64,000 bases of DNA from CAVQCJ01 sp963849365 (GCA_963849365.1 CAWKHA010000004.1:1364001-1428000); one strand, 5' to 3'; numbered from the stretch's first letter, positions 34,247 to 46,135 are shown. Translations and numbers: made by a program. The notes: generated by a model not told the origin, from the sequence alone.

Positions 34247-34262
34247 CGTGAAAGTCTTCACA
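34247..34262. promoter_or_regulatory. Rex operator upstream of the menJ-like gene
   Basis: CGTGAAAGTCTTCACA matches the Rex site TGTGAAC-N3-TTCACA at 11 of 13 defined positions and has near-perfect dyad symmetry (GTGAA/TTCAC). It sits just downstream of the predicted start site, so a bound repressor would block transcription. Rex is encoded in this window and controls nuo in Streptomyces. Confidence 0.75.
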
Positions 34263-34281
34263 AGTGATCGGGGAGCCCTCC

Positions 34282-35580
34282 GTGGACCGTGCCGCCGGTA
34301 GCGAGGCCGACGCCGACGTCATCGTCGTCGGGGCCGGTCCGGCCGGCTCGGCGACGGCGTACCACATGGCCCGGACCGGGCTGGACGTCCTCTTGCTGGA
34401 GAAGACCGCGTTCCCCCGCGAGAAGGTCTGCGGCGACGGCCTGACGCCGCGGGCGGTCAAGTCCCTCGTCGCCATGGGTGTCGACATCTCGGCCGAGGCC
34501 GGCTGGATCCGGAACCGGGGCCTGCGCATCATCGGCGGCGGGCACCAGCTGCAGATGCCCTGGCCGGACCTGGCCGACTACCCCTCGTACGGGCTGGTCC
34601 GGCGCCGCACCGACTTCGACGAGATCCTCGCCAGGACCGCGCAGAAGGCCGGGGCCCGGCTGCTCGAGCGGACCGCCGTGACCGGGCCGGTGCTGGACGA
34701 CCGGACCGGGCGGGTGCTCGGCGTGACCGCGCGCGGCACCGACGGCGACGGCGGCAAGGGTCCGGAGGTGACCTACCGCGCGCCGCTGGTGGTCGCCGCG
34801 GACGGCAACTCCTCGCGGCTGTCGCTGGCGGTCGGCCTGCGCCCGCGCGACGACCGACCGATGGGCGTCGCGGTGCGCACGTACTACACCAGCCCGCGGC
34901 ACGAGGACGACTGGCTCGAGTCCTGGCTCGAGCTGTGGGACTACTCCGGTCCGCAGCCGCGGCTGCTGCCGGGCTACGGCTGGGTCTTCGGCGTCGGGGA
35001 CGGCACCTCCAACGTCGGCCTGGGGATCCTCAACACCAGCAAGGCGTTCCAGAACGTCGACTACCGGGCGCTGCTGCGCGGGTGGCTGGACCACACCCCG
35101 CAGGAGTGGGGGTACCGGCCCGAGAACATGACCCAGCCGGTGCGCGGTGCGGCGCTGCCGATGGGCTTCAACCGCCAGCCGCACTACCGCGACGGGCTGC
35201 TGCTGGTGGGGGACTCCGGCGGCATGGTGAACCCGTTCAACGGCGAGGGCATCGCCTACGCGATGGAGTCCGGCGAGCTCGCCGCGCAGATCGTGGCGCA
35301 GGCGCTGGCCCGTCCCGACGCCGCCGGCCGCGAGCGGGCGCTCGCCGCCTACCCGAAGGCCCTCAAGGACACCTACGGCGGCTACTACACCCTGGGCCGG
35401 CTGTTCGTGCGCGCCATCGGGCACCCGGACGTGATGCGCCTGGCGACCCGCCGCGGGCTGCCGCACGAGACGCTGATGCGCTTCACCCTGAAGCTGCTCG
35501 CCAACCTCACCGACGCCCATGGCGGGGACACCATGGACCGCCTCATCAACGCGCTCAGCCGCGTCGCCCCGGCGGCATGA
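34282..35580 (+). CDS. menJ: Geranylgeranyl reductase family flavoprotein (MenJ-like)
   Basis: 432 residues from the GTG at 34282, preceded by GGGGAG at a 6-nt spacing. A GTG at 34264 is in frame but abuts the Rex operator and has no ribosome site. FAD-binding VIVVGAGPAGSATAYH, the family motif FPREKVCGDGLTPRAV, and a second FAD site LLVGDSGGMVNPFNGEGIAYAMESG. MenJ (Rv0561c) in mycobacteria saturates one isoprene unit of menaquinone; the position between menG and nuoA and near a polyprenyl synthase supports that role. Confidence 0.88.
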   Translation: MDRAAGSEADADVIVVGAGPAGSATAYHMARTGLDVLLLEKTAFPREKVCGDGLTPRAVKSLVAMGVDISAEAGWIRNRGLRIIGGGHQLQMPWPDLADYPSYGLVRRRTDFDEILARTAQKAGARLLERTAVTGPVLDDRTGRVLGVTARGTDGDGGKGPEVTYRAPLVVAADGNSSRLSLAVGLRPRDDRPMGVAVRTYYTSPRHEDDWLESWLELWDYSGPQPRLLPGYGWVFGVGDGTSNVGLGILNTSKAFQNVDYRALLRGWLDHTPQEWGYRPENMTQPVRGAALPMGFNRQPHYRDGLLLVGDSGGMVNPFNGEGIAYAMESGELAAQIVAQALARPDAAGRERALAAYPKALKDTYGGYYTLGRLFVRAIGHPDVMRLATRRGLPHETLMRFTLKLLANLTDAHGGDTMDRLINALSRVAPAA

Positions 35581-35588
35581 CGGCGAGC

Positions 35589-35612
35589 GTGCGGACCACC
35601 GTGCGGACCACC
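35589..35612 (+). repeat. Tandem 12-bp repeat before nuoA
   Basis: GTGCGGACCACC occurs twice in tandem, 9 bases after the menJ stop. A TAGGAT at 35660-35665 further on could be an internal promoter for nuoA. Confidence 0.5.
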
Positions 35613-35701
35613 CTGCCGGCCCCCGCCCGGCCCGCCTCGGCCCCCCCGGACGGCAGCCCTAGGATGGGCTGGCCCGCGAGCAGAGAGGGGGTCAGGTCCG
35701 C

Positions 35702-36061
35702 GTGAACAGTGCCGTACCTGTGGTCTTCCTCGGCGCCATCGCCGCCTTCTTCGCGGTCTTCTCGGTGGTCGCGGGCGCCCTGTCCGGGCCGCGCCGCTAC
35801 AACCGCGCCAAGCTCGACGCGTACGAGTGCGGGATCGAGCCGACCCCGCAGCCGATCGGCGGCGGGCGGTTCCCGGTGAAGTACTACCTGACCGCGATGC
35901 TCTTCATCATCTTCGACATCGAGATCGTGTTCCTCTACCCGTGGGCCGTGGCCTTCGACCGGCTGGGCGTCTTCGGCCTGGTCGAGATGGTCCTGTTCAT
36001 CGTGACCCTCGGCATCGCGTACGCGTACGTGTGGCGTCGTGGCGGGCTCGAGTGGGACTGA
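35702..36061 (+). CDS. nuoA: NADH-quinone oxidoreductase subunit A
   Basis: 119 residues, GTG start. Three membrane helices with the conserved loop KLDAYECGIEPTPQPIGGGRFPVKYYL (the Cys-containing loop at the quinone entrance) and FDIEIVFLYPWAV. Part of the Q-module/membrane-arm junction of complex I. First gene of a 14-gene nuoA-N operon with tight spacing. Confidence 0.95.
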   Translation: MNSAVPVVFLGAIAAFFAVFSVVAGALSGPRRYNRAKLDAYECGIEPTPQPIGGGRFPVKYYLTAMLFIIFDIEIVFLYPWAVAFDRLGVFGLVEMVLFIVTLGIAYAYVWRRGGLEWD

Positions 36062-36105
36062 CGGCCGGCGCAGGCGGATCGGAGCGCAACTGATGGGCAC
36101 CCCTC

Positions 36106-36656
<551 letters not shown>

Positions 36657-36660
<4 letters not shown>

Positions 36661-37358
36661 GCGAGGGGGAGGCCGCGGTGGTGGCCGCCGCGACGTCCGC
36701 GTCCGCCGGCGGCGAGGTCGTCTCCGTGCGCCGCGGGATGTTCGGGGCGGACGACGGCGGCGACACCTCCGGCTACGGTCTGCTGCGCCGGCCGGTCGCG
36801 CTGCCGGGCGCGGCCACCCGGCCGTACGGCGAGCCGTTCGACGAGCTCGCCGATGCGATCGAGGCCGCGGTGCCCGACTACGCCGAAGCGGTGGAGGGGG
36901 TCGTCGTCGACCGCGGCGAGATCACGTACCACGTCCGCCGCGAGCACCTGGTGGCGTTCATGCAGGAGCTGCGCGACGACCCGGCGACGAGGTTCGAGAT
37001 GTGCCTGGGCGTCAGCGGCGTGCACTTCCCCGAGCAGACCGGGCGCGAGCTGCACGCCGTCTACCCGCTGCTGTCGGTCACGCACAACCGCCGCCTGCGC
37101 GTGGAGGTGTCGGTGCCGGACGCCGACCCGCACGTGCCGTCGGTCGTGCCTGTCTACCCGACCAACGACTGGCACGAGCGCGAGACCTGGGACTTCTTCG
37201 GCATCGTCTTCGACGGCCATCCCGCGCTGACCCGGATCATGATGCCGGACGACTGGCCCGGCCACCCGCAGCGCAAGGACTACCCGCTCGGCGGGATCCC
37301 GGTGGAGTACAAGGGCGCCGAGATCCCACCGCCGGACGAGCGGAGGGGCTACCACTGA
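36657..37358 (+). CDS. nuoC: NADH-quinone oxidoreductase subunit C
   Basis: 233 residues from the GTG overlapping nuoB. The N-terminal 60 residues are a poorly conserved actinobacterial extension. The 30-kDa subunit core follows, with signature YPTNDWHERETWDFFGIVFDGHP and RKDYPLGG. Scaffold of the Q-module with NuoD. The TGATG junction couples it to nuoD. Confidence 0.95.
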
Positions 37359-38704
37359 TGTCCACCACCTACGAGAGCGGCGGCCCCGACGCTTACGCCG
37401 GGTCGCGCGACACCACCGAGGGCACCGTCTACACCGTCACCGGGCAGGACTGGGACAGCGTTGTGCAGGGCGTGGCGGAGGACCACTCCGAGCGGGTCGT
37501 GGTCAACATGGGTCCGCAGCACCCGTCCACGCACGGTGTGCTCCGGCTGATCCTCGAGCTCGAGGGCGAGACCGTCACCGAGTCCCGGGTGGGCATCGGC
37601 TACCTGCACACGGGCATCGAGAAGAACCTGGAGTACCGCAACTGGACCCAGGCCGTCACGTTCGTGACGCGGATGGACTACCTGGCGCCGTTCTTCAACG
37701 AGACCGCCTACTGCCTGGGCGTCGAGAGGCTGCTCGGCATCACCGACGAGATCCCCGAGCGGGCCACCGTCATCCGCGTGATGATGATGGAGCTCAACCG
37801 CATGTCCTCCCACCTGGTCGCGCTCGCGACCGGCGGGATGGAGCTGGGCGCGCTCACCGCGATGATCTTCGGCTTCCGCGAGCGCGAGATCATCCTCGAC
37901 CTGTTCGAGCTGGTCAGCGGCCTGCGGATGAACCATGCGTACGTGCGGCCGGGCGGTGTCGCCCAGGACCTGCCGATGGGCGCGGTGGACAGCATCGCCG
38001 AGGCCGTCACCCTCCTGCGCAAGAACTACAAGGACATGGCCGACCTGCTGGTCGAGAACGGCATCTGGAAGGCGCGCACGGACGGGGTCGGTTACCTGGA
38101 CCTGGCCGGCTGCATGGCGCTGGGTGTCACCGGCCCGGTGCTGCGCGCCACGGGCCTGCCGCACGACCTGCGCAAGTCGCAGCCGTACTGCGGCTACGAG
38201 ACGTACGACTTCGAGGTCGTGACCCGTGACACCTGCGACGCCTACGGCCGGTTCCTGGTCCGGCTGGACGAGCTGCACGAGTCGCTGAAGATCGTCGAGC
38301 AGTGCCTGGACCGGCTGCAGCCGGGGCCGATCATGGTGGCGGACAAGAAGATCGCATGGCCGGCGCAGCTGGCGCTGGGCTCGGACGGCCTGGGCAACTC
38401 CCTGGACCACATCCGGCACATCATGGGCGAGTCGATGGAGGCCCTGATCCACCACTTCAAGCTCGTCACCGAGGGCTTCCGGGTCCCGGCCGGCCAGGTG
38501 TACCAGGCGGTCGAGTCCCCGCGCGGCGAGCTGGGCGTGCACATCGTCTCCGACGGCGGCACGCGGCCGTACCGCGTGCACTTCCGCGACCCCTCCTTCA
38601 CCAACCTGCAGGCGACCGCCGCGATGTGCGAGGGCGGCATGATCGCCGACGTCATCGCCGCGGTCGCCAGCATCGACCCCGTCATGGGCGGAGTAGACCG
38701 GTAG
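37358..38704 (+). CDS. nuoD: NADH-quinone oxidoreductase subunit D
   Basis: 448 residues. The 49-kDa subunit, lining the quinone site: MGPQHPSTHGVLR (quinone-binding His and Thr region), GYLHTGIEKN, and the hydrogenase-like C-terminus ending in DPVMGGVDR. The first ~45 residues are a variable extension. Confidence 0.97.
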   Translation: MSTTYESGGPDAYAGSRDTTEGTVYTVTGQDWDSVVQGVAEDHSERVVVNMGPQHPSTHGVLRLILELEGETVTESRVGIGYLHTGIEKNLEYRNWTQAVTFVTRMDYLAPFFNETAYCLGVERLLGITDEIPERATVIRVMMMELNRMSSHLVALATGGMELGALTAMIFGFREREIILDLFELVSGLRMNHAYVRPGGVAQDLPMGAVDSIAEAVTLLRKNYKDMADLLVENGIWKARTDGVGYLDLAGCMALGVTGPVLRATGLPHDLRKSQPYCGYETYDFEVVTRDTCDAYGRFLVRLDELHESLKIVEQCLDRLQPGPIMVADKKIAWPAQLALGSDGLGNSLDHIRHIMGESMEALIHHFKLVTEGFRVPAGQVYQAVESPRGELGVHIVSDGGTRPYRVHFRDPSFTNLQATAAMCEGGMIADVIAAVASIDPVMGGVDR

Positions 38705-38706
38705 CC

Positions 38707-39375
38707 ATGCCCGACACCGACATGCCCGACACGGACCGCGTGCGCGCGCAGATGGGCGAGATCATCGCCCGCTACCCCAAGCCGCGCTCGGCCCTGCTCC
38801 CGATGCTGCACCTGGTGCAGGCCGAGGTCGGGTACGTCACGTCCGAGGGCGTCGCGCTGTGCGCCGAGATGCTCGGGCTGTCCCGCGCCGAGGTCTCCGC
38901 GGTGGCGACCTTCTACTCGATGTACAAGCGGCACCCGGTGGGGGACTACCACGTCGGCGTGTGCACGAACACGCTGTGCGCCGTGCTCGGCGGCGACGCG
39001 ATCTTCGCGGCGCTCGAGGACCATCTCGAGGTCGGCAACGACGAGACCACCCGCGACGGCAGGGTCACCCTCGAGCACATCGAGTGCAACGCCGCCTGCG
39101 ACTACGCGCCGGTGGTGATGGTCAACTGGGAGTTCTTCGACAACCAGACGGTCGAGAGCGCCAAGGACATCGTCGACCGGCTGCGGGCCGGCCAGGACGT
39201 GCACTCCACCCGCGGTCCGCGGGTCTGCACCTTCCGCGAGGTCGAGCGGGTGCTCGCCGGCTTCCCCGACGACCTCGCGGGCGAGGGTCCGGCCGCGGGC
39301 CCCGCGTCGCTGGCCGGGCTGGAGCTCGCCCACGAGCGGTCCGAGACCGCGCCGCCGATGACGAAGGAAGGCTGA
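38707..39375 (+). CDS. nuoE: NADH-quinone oxidoreductase subunit E
   Basis: 222 residues. Thioredoxin-like 24-kDa subunit with the [2Fe-2S] N1a ligands in VCTNTLC (two Cys) and ECNAACDYAP (two Cys). The start is doubled: MPDTD is repeated immediately, so an ATG 15 bases downstream is an equal candidate. A C-terminal extension of ~60 residues goes beyond the E. coli protein. Confidence 0.95.
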   Translation: MPDTDMPDTDRVRAQMGEIIARYPKPRSALLPMLHLVQAEVGYVTSEGVALCAEMLGLSRAEVSAVATFYSMYKRHPVGDYHVGVCTNTLCAVLGGDAIFAALEDHLEVGNDETTRDGRVTLEHIECNAACDYAPVVMVNWEFFDNQTVESAKDIVDRLRAGQDVHSTRGPRVCTFREVERVLAGFPDDLAGEGPAAGPASLAGLELAHERSETAPPMTKEG

Positions 39376-39376
39376 G

Positions 39377-40674
<1,298 letters not shown>

Positions 40675-40675
<1 letters not shown>

Positions 40676-43146
40676 TGACCGTGACCATCAGCACCCCTCC
40701 GACGGGTGACTCCTCCGTCCCCGCGACGGTGCCGGACGCCGTCACGCTGACGGTCGACGGCATCTCGGTCTCCGTGCCCAAGGGCACGCTCGTCATCCGG
40801 GCGGCCGAGCTGCTCGGCATCGCGGTGCCGCGGTTCTGCGACCACCCGTTGCTGGACCCGGTCGGCGCGTGCCGCCAGTGCCTGGTCGAGGTCCAGGGTC
40901 AGATCAAGCCGCTGGCGTCGTGCACGACCACGGTCAGTGAGGGCATGGTGGTGCGCACCCAGCTCACCTCCGCGGTAGCCGACAAGGCCCAGCAGGGCGT
41001 GATGGAGCTGCTGCTGGTCAACCACCCGCTGGACTGCCCGATCTGCGACAAGGGCGGGGAGTGCCCGCTGCAGAACCAGGCGATGTCCAACGGCCGCGGC
41101 GAGACCCGTTTCGACGGACCCAAGCGCACGTTCCCCAAGCCGATCCCGCTGTCCACCCAGGTGCTGCTGGACCGGGAGCGGTGCATCTCCTGCGCCCGCT
41201 GCACGCGGTTCGCGGCCCAGGTCGCCGGCGACCCGTTCATCGAGCTGGTCGAGCGCGGCGTCACCCAGCAGGTGGGGATCGAGGCCACCCAGCCCTTCGA
41301 CTCGTACTTCTCCGGCAACACCGTGCAGATCTGCCCGGTGGGTGCGCTGACCGGGACGGCGTACCGGTTCCGGTCCCGCCCGTTCGACCTGGTCTCCTCG
41401 CCGTCGGCCTGCGAGCACTGCGCCTCCGGGTGCGCGCTGCGGACCGACCACCGCCGGGGGACCGTGCTGCGCCGCCTCGCCGCCGACGACCCGCAGGTCA
41501 ACGAGGAGTGGAACTGCGACAAGGGGCGCTGGGCGTTCCACAACGGCACCCGGCCGGACCGGCTGCGGGCGCCGATGGTCCGCGAGGCCGACGGCACGCT
41601 CGTCGAGACCTCGTGGCCGGACGCGCTGGACGTCGCCGCGCGCGGCCTGGGCGCGGCCCGGGACGGCCGCGGTGTGGGCGTGCTGGTCGGCGGCCGGGTG
41701 ACGGTCGAGGACGCGTACGCCTACGGCAAGCTGGCCAGGATCGCGCTGGGCACCAACGACGTGGACTTCCGGGCCCGCCCGCACTCGGCCGAGGAGGCCG
41801 ACTTCCTGGCCGCGCACGTCGCCGGGCGCGGCGTGGCCGACCCCGCCACCCCGACCTACTCCGACCTCGAGCACGCGCCCGCGGTGGTGCTGGCCGGGTT
41901 CGAGCCGGAGGAGGAGTCGCCGATCGTCTTCCTGCGGCTGCGCAAGGCCGCGCGCAAGCGGGCTGTGCCGGTGTTCGCGGTGGCCCCGTTCGGCGGACGT
42001 GGGCTGGATCGGGTGGCCGGGCGGCTGGTCCCGGCGGCGCCGGGCACCGAGCCCGAGGTGCTGGACGCGCTGGGCGCCGGCTCGGACAGCCTCGACGAGG
42101 CCGGCGCGGACGCGGCCCGGCTGCTGCGCGAACCCGGTGCGGTGCTGCTCGTGGGCGAGCGGCTCGCCTCGATCCCGGGTGCCCTCTCGGCCGCCTCCCG
42201 GCTGGCCGCGGCGACCGGGGCCCGGCTCGGCTGGGTGCCCCGCCGGGCCGGCGAGCGCGGGGCCGTCGAGGCCGGCGCGCTGCCCGGCCTGCTGCCCGGC
42301 GGACGCCGGGTCGCCGACGCGGCGGCGCGGGTCGACGCCGGGACCGTGTGGGGCTCGATCGGGCTGTCCGCCACGCCCGGACGGGACACCGCGGGCATGC
42401 TCGCCGCGGCGGCGGCCGGCGACCTCGACGCGCTCGTCGTGGGCGGTGTCGAGCCGGACGACCTGGCCGATCCGGCCGCGGCGCTCGCTGCGCTGGACGC
42501 GGTCGGCTTCCTGGTCAGCCTCGAGGTCCGCAGCAGCGACGTCACCGCGCGGGCGGACGTCGTCTTCCCGGTCGCCCCGGTCGAGGAGAAGGCTGGCACC
42601 TTCCTGAGCTGGGAGGGCCGCCCGCGCCGGGTCGAGGCCGTGCTGCGCGAGGCGCTCACCGTCGGCGACACCCGGGTCCTGTCGATGCTGGCGGAGGCGC
42701 TCGGCTCGCCCATCGGCGTCCCCGACCCGGCAGCCGCGGCCCGTGAGCTGGCCGACCTCGGCCCGTGGACCGCCGACCGCGCCGCCGCACCCGACCTGCC
42801 CGCGTCGGCACCCCCGGCGCCCGGCGCCGGGCAGGCGGTGCTGTCCACCTGGCGGCTGCTCCTGGACGAGGGCCGCATGCAGGACGGCGAGCCCTTCCTG
42901 GCCGGCACCGCCCGCGCGGCCGTCGCCCGGCTTTCCGCCGCGACCGCGGCCGAGGTCGGCTGTGCCGACGGCGCGCCGCTGACGGTGGCGACCGACCGCG
43001 GCAGCATCACCGTGCCGCTGGTGGTGACCGACATGCCCGACCGCGTCGTGTGGCTGCCCACGAACTCCGCCGGGTGCGCGGTCCGCCGTGCGCTCGCCGC
43101 CGACTCCGGGACAGTCGTCCGCGTCTCTGCAGGGGGTGTCGCATGA
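40675..43146 (+). CDS. nuoG: NADH-quinone oxidoreductase subunit G
   Basis: 823 residues from the ATG at 40675. N-terminal ferredoxin domain ([2Fe-2S] N1b: RFCDHPLLDPVGACRQCLVE), the His-ligand N5 cluster (HPLDCPICDKGGECPLQ), N4 (CISCARCTRF with a later Cys in VQICPVGAL) and a further cluster motif CEHCASGCALR (N7-type). The long C-terminal half is a molybdopterin-oxidoreductase-like fold without evidence of cofactor. Forms the N-module with NuoE and NuoF. Confidence 0.95.
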
Positions 43147-44525
43147 GCGCACCGGCCGCGGCATCCGTGCTGGCCGCCAGCCCGTCCGGGGTGTTCGGGG
43201 CCGACCCCTGGTGGCTGATCCTGCTCAAGTCGGTGGCGATCTTCGTCATCCTCGTGGTGCTCACGCTGTTCAACATCTGGGCCGAGCGCCGCGTCGTGGC
43301 CCGGATGCAGCAGCGCATCGGCCCGAACCGGGTCGGCCCCCAGGGGCTGCTGCAGAGCCTGATGGACGGGCTGAAGCTCGCCCTCAAGGAGGACCTGGTC
43401 CCCAAGGCCGTCGACAAGGCGGTGTTCATCCTCGCGCCGGTGGTGGCGACGATCCCGGCGTTCCTCACCTGGGCGGTCATCCCGTTCGGTCCGGAGGTCA
43501 CGATCTTCGGCCAGCGCACGCCGCTGCAGCTGACCGACTTCCCGGTCGCGGTCCTGTACATCCTCGCGATCGCGTCGATCGGCATCTACGGGATCGTGCT
43601 CGCCGGCTGGTCGAGCGGGTCGACCTACCCGCTGCTGGGCGGCCTGCGCTCGTCCGCGCAGATGATCTCGTACGAGATCGCGATGGGGCTCTCGTTCGTC
43701 GCGGTGTTCCTGGCGGCCGGCTCGATGTCCACCTCGACGATCGTGGACGCCCAGACCTCGCGCTGGTTCATCCTCGTCGTCCCGGTGTCGTTCCTCATCT
43801 ACGTCGTGTCGATGGTGGGGGAGACCAACCGGGCGCCGTTCGACCTGCCCGAGGCCGAGGGCGAGCTGGTGGGCGGCTTCCACACCGAGTACAGCTCGCT
43901 CAAGTTCGCCCTGTTCTTCCTTGCGGAGTACATCAACCTCGTCACGGTGTCGGCGCTCGCCACGACGCTGTTCCTGGGCGGCTGGCGCGCACCCTGGCCG
44001 ATCTCGCTGTGGTCGGGCGCGAACACCGGCTGGGTCCCGGTGATCTGGTTCTTCGGCAAGCTCTTCGTCTTCGTGTTCGTCTTCATCTGGCTGCGCGGCA
44101 CGCTGCCGCGGCTGCGCTACGACCAGTTCATGAAGATCGGCTGGAAGGTGCTGATCCCGGTCTCGCTGGTGTGGATCATCGCGGTGGCCGCGGTGCGGGT
44201 GTACCGGGCGCAGGGGGTCGACCTGCAGCGGATGCTGGTCGCGGCCGCGGTCGTGCTGGCGATCCTGGTCGTCATCTACCTGTTCCTGCCGGAGCCGAAG
44301 CCGGGCGCCGAGGACGACGACGGGATCGAGGAGCTCGACGAGGACTACGACGAGGACGCCCCTGCAGTGCCTCATCGCCCGGTGTTCGCCGGCGGGTACC
44401 CTGTCCCGCCGATGCCGGGCGAGCGGCCGGCCGAGCCGTTGGCGGTCGGTGTCCGGGCCCGTCCGGGCGAGGACCCACCCGCGCGCGAAGAGCTGTCGGA
44501 CGACGAGGAGCCCACCGGTGTCTGA
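43143..44525 (+). CDS. nuoH: NADH-quinone oxidoreductase subunit H
   Basis: 460 residues. Eight membrane helices of the subunit that closes the quinone chamber: AERRVVARMQQRIGPNRVGPQG, the acidic loop ETNRAPFDLPEAEGELVGGFHTEY, and FVFVFIWLRGTLPRLRYDQFM. A ninth hydrophobic segment near 375 and a strongly acidic, proline-rich tail of about 80 residues (EDDDGIEELDEDYDED region) go well beyond the ~325-residue E. coli protein. Overlaps nuoI by 8 bases. Confidence 0.95.
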   Translation: MSAPAAASVLAASPSGVFGADPWWLILLKSVAIFVILVVLTLFNIWAERRVVARMQQRIGPNRVGPQGLLQSLMDGLKLALKEDLVPKAVDKAVFILAPVVATIPAFLTWAVIPFGPEVTIFGQRTPLQLTDFPVAVLYILAIASIGIYGIVLAGWSSGSTYPLLGGLRSSAQMISYEIAMGLSFVAVFLAAGSMSTSTIVDAQTSRWFILVVPVSFLIYVVSMVGETNRAPFDLPEAEGELVGGFHTEYSSLKFALFFLAEYINLVTVSALATTLFLGGWRAPWPISLWSGANTGWVPVIWFFGKLFVFVFVFIWLRGTLPRLRYDQFMKIGWKVLIPVSLVWIIAVAAVRVYRAQGVDLQRMLVAAAVVLAILVVIYLFLPEPKPGAEDDDGIEELDEDYDEDAPAVPHRPVFAGGYPVPPMPGERPAEPLAVGVRARPGEDPPAREELSDDEEPTGV

Positions 44526-45069
44526 CACCAAGATCCCGGGCAAGGGATTCGCGGTCACCTTCCGGACGATGTTCAAGAAGGTCACCACCGAGCAGTACCC
44601 CGACGAGAAGAAGCCCACCGCGCCGCGCTACCACGGCCGGCACGTCCTGAACCGGCACCCCGACGGCCTGGAGAAGTGCATCGGCTGCGAGCTGTGCGCC
44701 TGGGCCTGCCCGGCGGACGCCATCTACGTCGAGGGCGCGCAGAACACCGACGCCGAGCGGTTCTCCCCGGGGGAGCGGTACGGGCGCGTCTACCAGATCA
44801 ACTACCTGCGGTGCATCTTCTGCGGCCTGTGCATCGAGGCTTGCCCGACCCGGGCGCTGACGATGAGCAACGAGTACGAGCTGGCCGACGACAACAGGGC
44901 CGACCTCATCTTCGAGAAGAAGGACCTGCTCGCTCCGCTGCTGCCCGGCATGGCGGCACCGCCGCACATGATGGTCCCCGGCACGACAGAGAAGGACTAC
45001 TACCTCGGCAGGGTCACGCAGTCGGTGCCCGAGCAGCAGTCCGACGCCGAGCCGGAGGCCGCGTCGTGA
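44518..45069 (+). CDS. nuoI: NADH-quinone oxidoreductase subunit I
   Basis: 183 residues from the GTG inside the end of nuoH. Two [4Fe-4S] sites (N6a/N6b): CIGCELCAWACP and CIFCGLCIEACP, with the connecting YEGAQNT-like loop VEGAQNTDAERFSPGERYGRVYQINYLR. Carries electrons from the N-module to N2. Confidence 0.97.
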   Translation: MSDTKIPGKGFAVTFRTMFKKVTTEQYPDEKKPTAPRYHGRHVLNRHPDGLEKCIGCELCAWACPADAIYVEGAQNTDAERFSPGERYGRVYQINYLRCIFCGLCIEACPTRALTMSNEYELADDNRADLIFEKKDLLAPLLPGMAAPPHMMVPGTTEKDYYLGRVTQSVPEQQSDAEPEAAS

Positions 45070-45839
45070 CCGGAGTGCTGACCGCGACCTCGCCGGGTGT
45101 CGGCGAGGAGCTGGCGTTCTGGGTCGTGGCCGTGCTGTCGGTGTTCGGTGGCCTGATGATGCTGGTCACCCGCAAGGCCGTGCACAGCGCGCTCTGGCTG
45201 GCCAGCACGATGATCTGCCTAGCGATCATGTACCTCATGCAGGGCGCGGTGTTCCTCGGCGTGGTCCAGGTCGTGGTCTACACCGGTGCGGTCATGATGC
45301 TGTTCCTGTTCGTGCTGATGCTGGTCGGTGTCGACGCGTCCGACTCGCTGGTGGAGACCCTGCGCGGGCAGCGCCTCGCCTCGGTGCTGGCCGGGTTCGG
45401 CTTCGGGATCCTGCTGCTCGGGGCGCTGGGCCGGGCCACGATCGGCAGCGGGGTCGGCGTCGCTGACGTCAACGAGGCGGACGGCGGCAACGTCCCGGCG
45501 CTCGCGCACCTGGTCTTCACCCGGTACGTCTGGGCGTTCGAGGTCACGTCGGCGCTGCTGATCACCGCCGCCGTCGGCGCCATGGTCCTCGCGCACCGCG
45601 AGCCGCTCTACCCGCGGCTCAGCCAGCGCACGCTCTCCGAGCGGCGCACCCACAGCGGCTCCCCGCAGCCGCTGGCCGCCCCCGGCGTGTACGCCCGGCA
45701 CAACGCGGTCGACACCCCAGGGCTGCTGCCGGACGGCTCGCCCGCGACGGTCTCGGTGCCGGCCTCGCTCGGCGAGGTCACCGGCCGCGGCGTGGTTCCG
45801 CTGACCGGCCGCGAGGAGCTCCCCGGGGGTGACGCATGA
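45066..45839 (+). CDS. nuoJ: NADH-quinone oxidoreductase subunit J
   Basis: 257 residues from the GTG overlapping nuoI. Five membrane helices with the pi-bulge helix motif GVVQVVVYTGAVMMLFLFVLML. The last ~85 residues, after LAHRE, form a hydrophilic Pro/Gly/Ser-rich tail that E. coli lacks. Proton-pumping arm subunit. The ATGA junction couples it to nuoK. Confidence 0.95.
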   Translation: MTGVLTATSPGVGEELAFWVVAVLSVFGGLMMLVTRKAVHSALWLASTMICLAIMYLMQGAVFLGVVQVVVYTGAVMMLFLFVLMLVGVDASDSLVETLRGQRLASVLAGFGFGILLLGALGRATIGSGVGVADVNEADGGNVPALAHLVFTRYVWAFEVTSALLITAAVGAMVLAHREPLYPRLSQRTLSERRTHSGSPQPLAAPGVYARHNAVDTPGLLPDGSPATVSVPASLGEVTGRGVVPLTGREELPGGDA

Positions 45840-46135
45840 GCCCGACCCACTACCTGGTCGTGTCCGTGCTGCTGTTCACCCTCGGCGCGGCCGGCGTGCT
45901 GATCCGGCGCAACGCGATCGTCGTGTTCATGTGCGTCGAGCTGATGCTCAACGCCTCCAACCTCGCGTTCGTGACCTTCGCGCGGATGAACGGCAACCTC
46001 GACGGCCAGGTCATGGCGTTCTTCGTCATGGTCGTGGCCGCGGCGGAGGTCGTGGTGGGCCTGGCCATCATCGTGGCCATCTTCCGGACCAGGCGCTCGG
46101 CCTCGGTCGACGACGCGAACCTGCTGAAGTACTGA
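45836..46135 (+). CDS. nuoK: NADH-quinone oxidoreductase subunit K
   Basis: 99 residues, three helices. The buried glutamates of the proton channel are in FMCVELMLNASNLAF and AAAEVVVGLAII. Normal length for the MrpC-like subunit. Confidence 0.96.
   Translation: MSPTHYLVVSVLLFTLGAAGVLIRRNAIVVFMCVELMLNASNLAFVTFARMNGNLDGQVMAFFVMVVAAAEVVVGLAIIVAIFRTRRSASVDDANLLKY

Noticed and set aside
38707..38736. Tandem 15-bp duplication at the nuoE start as a possible slippage switch
   Set aside because: The unit is a multiple of three and only duplicates MPDTD, so changes in copy number would not alter the frame.
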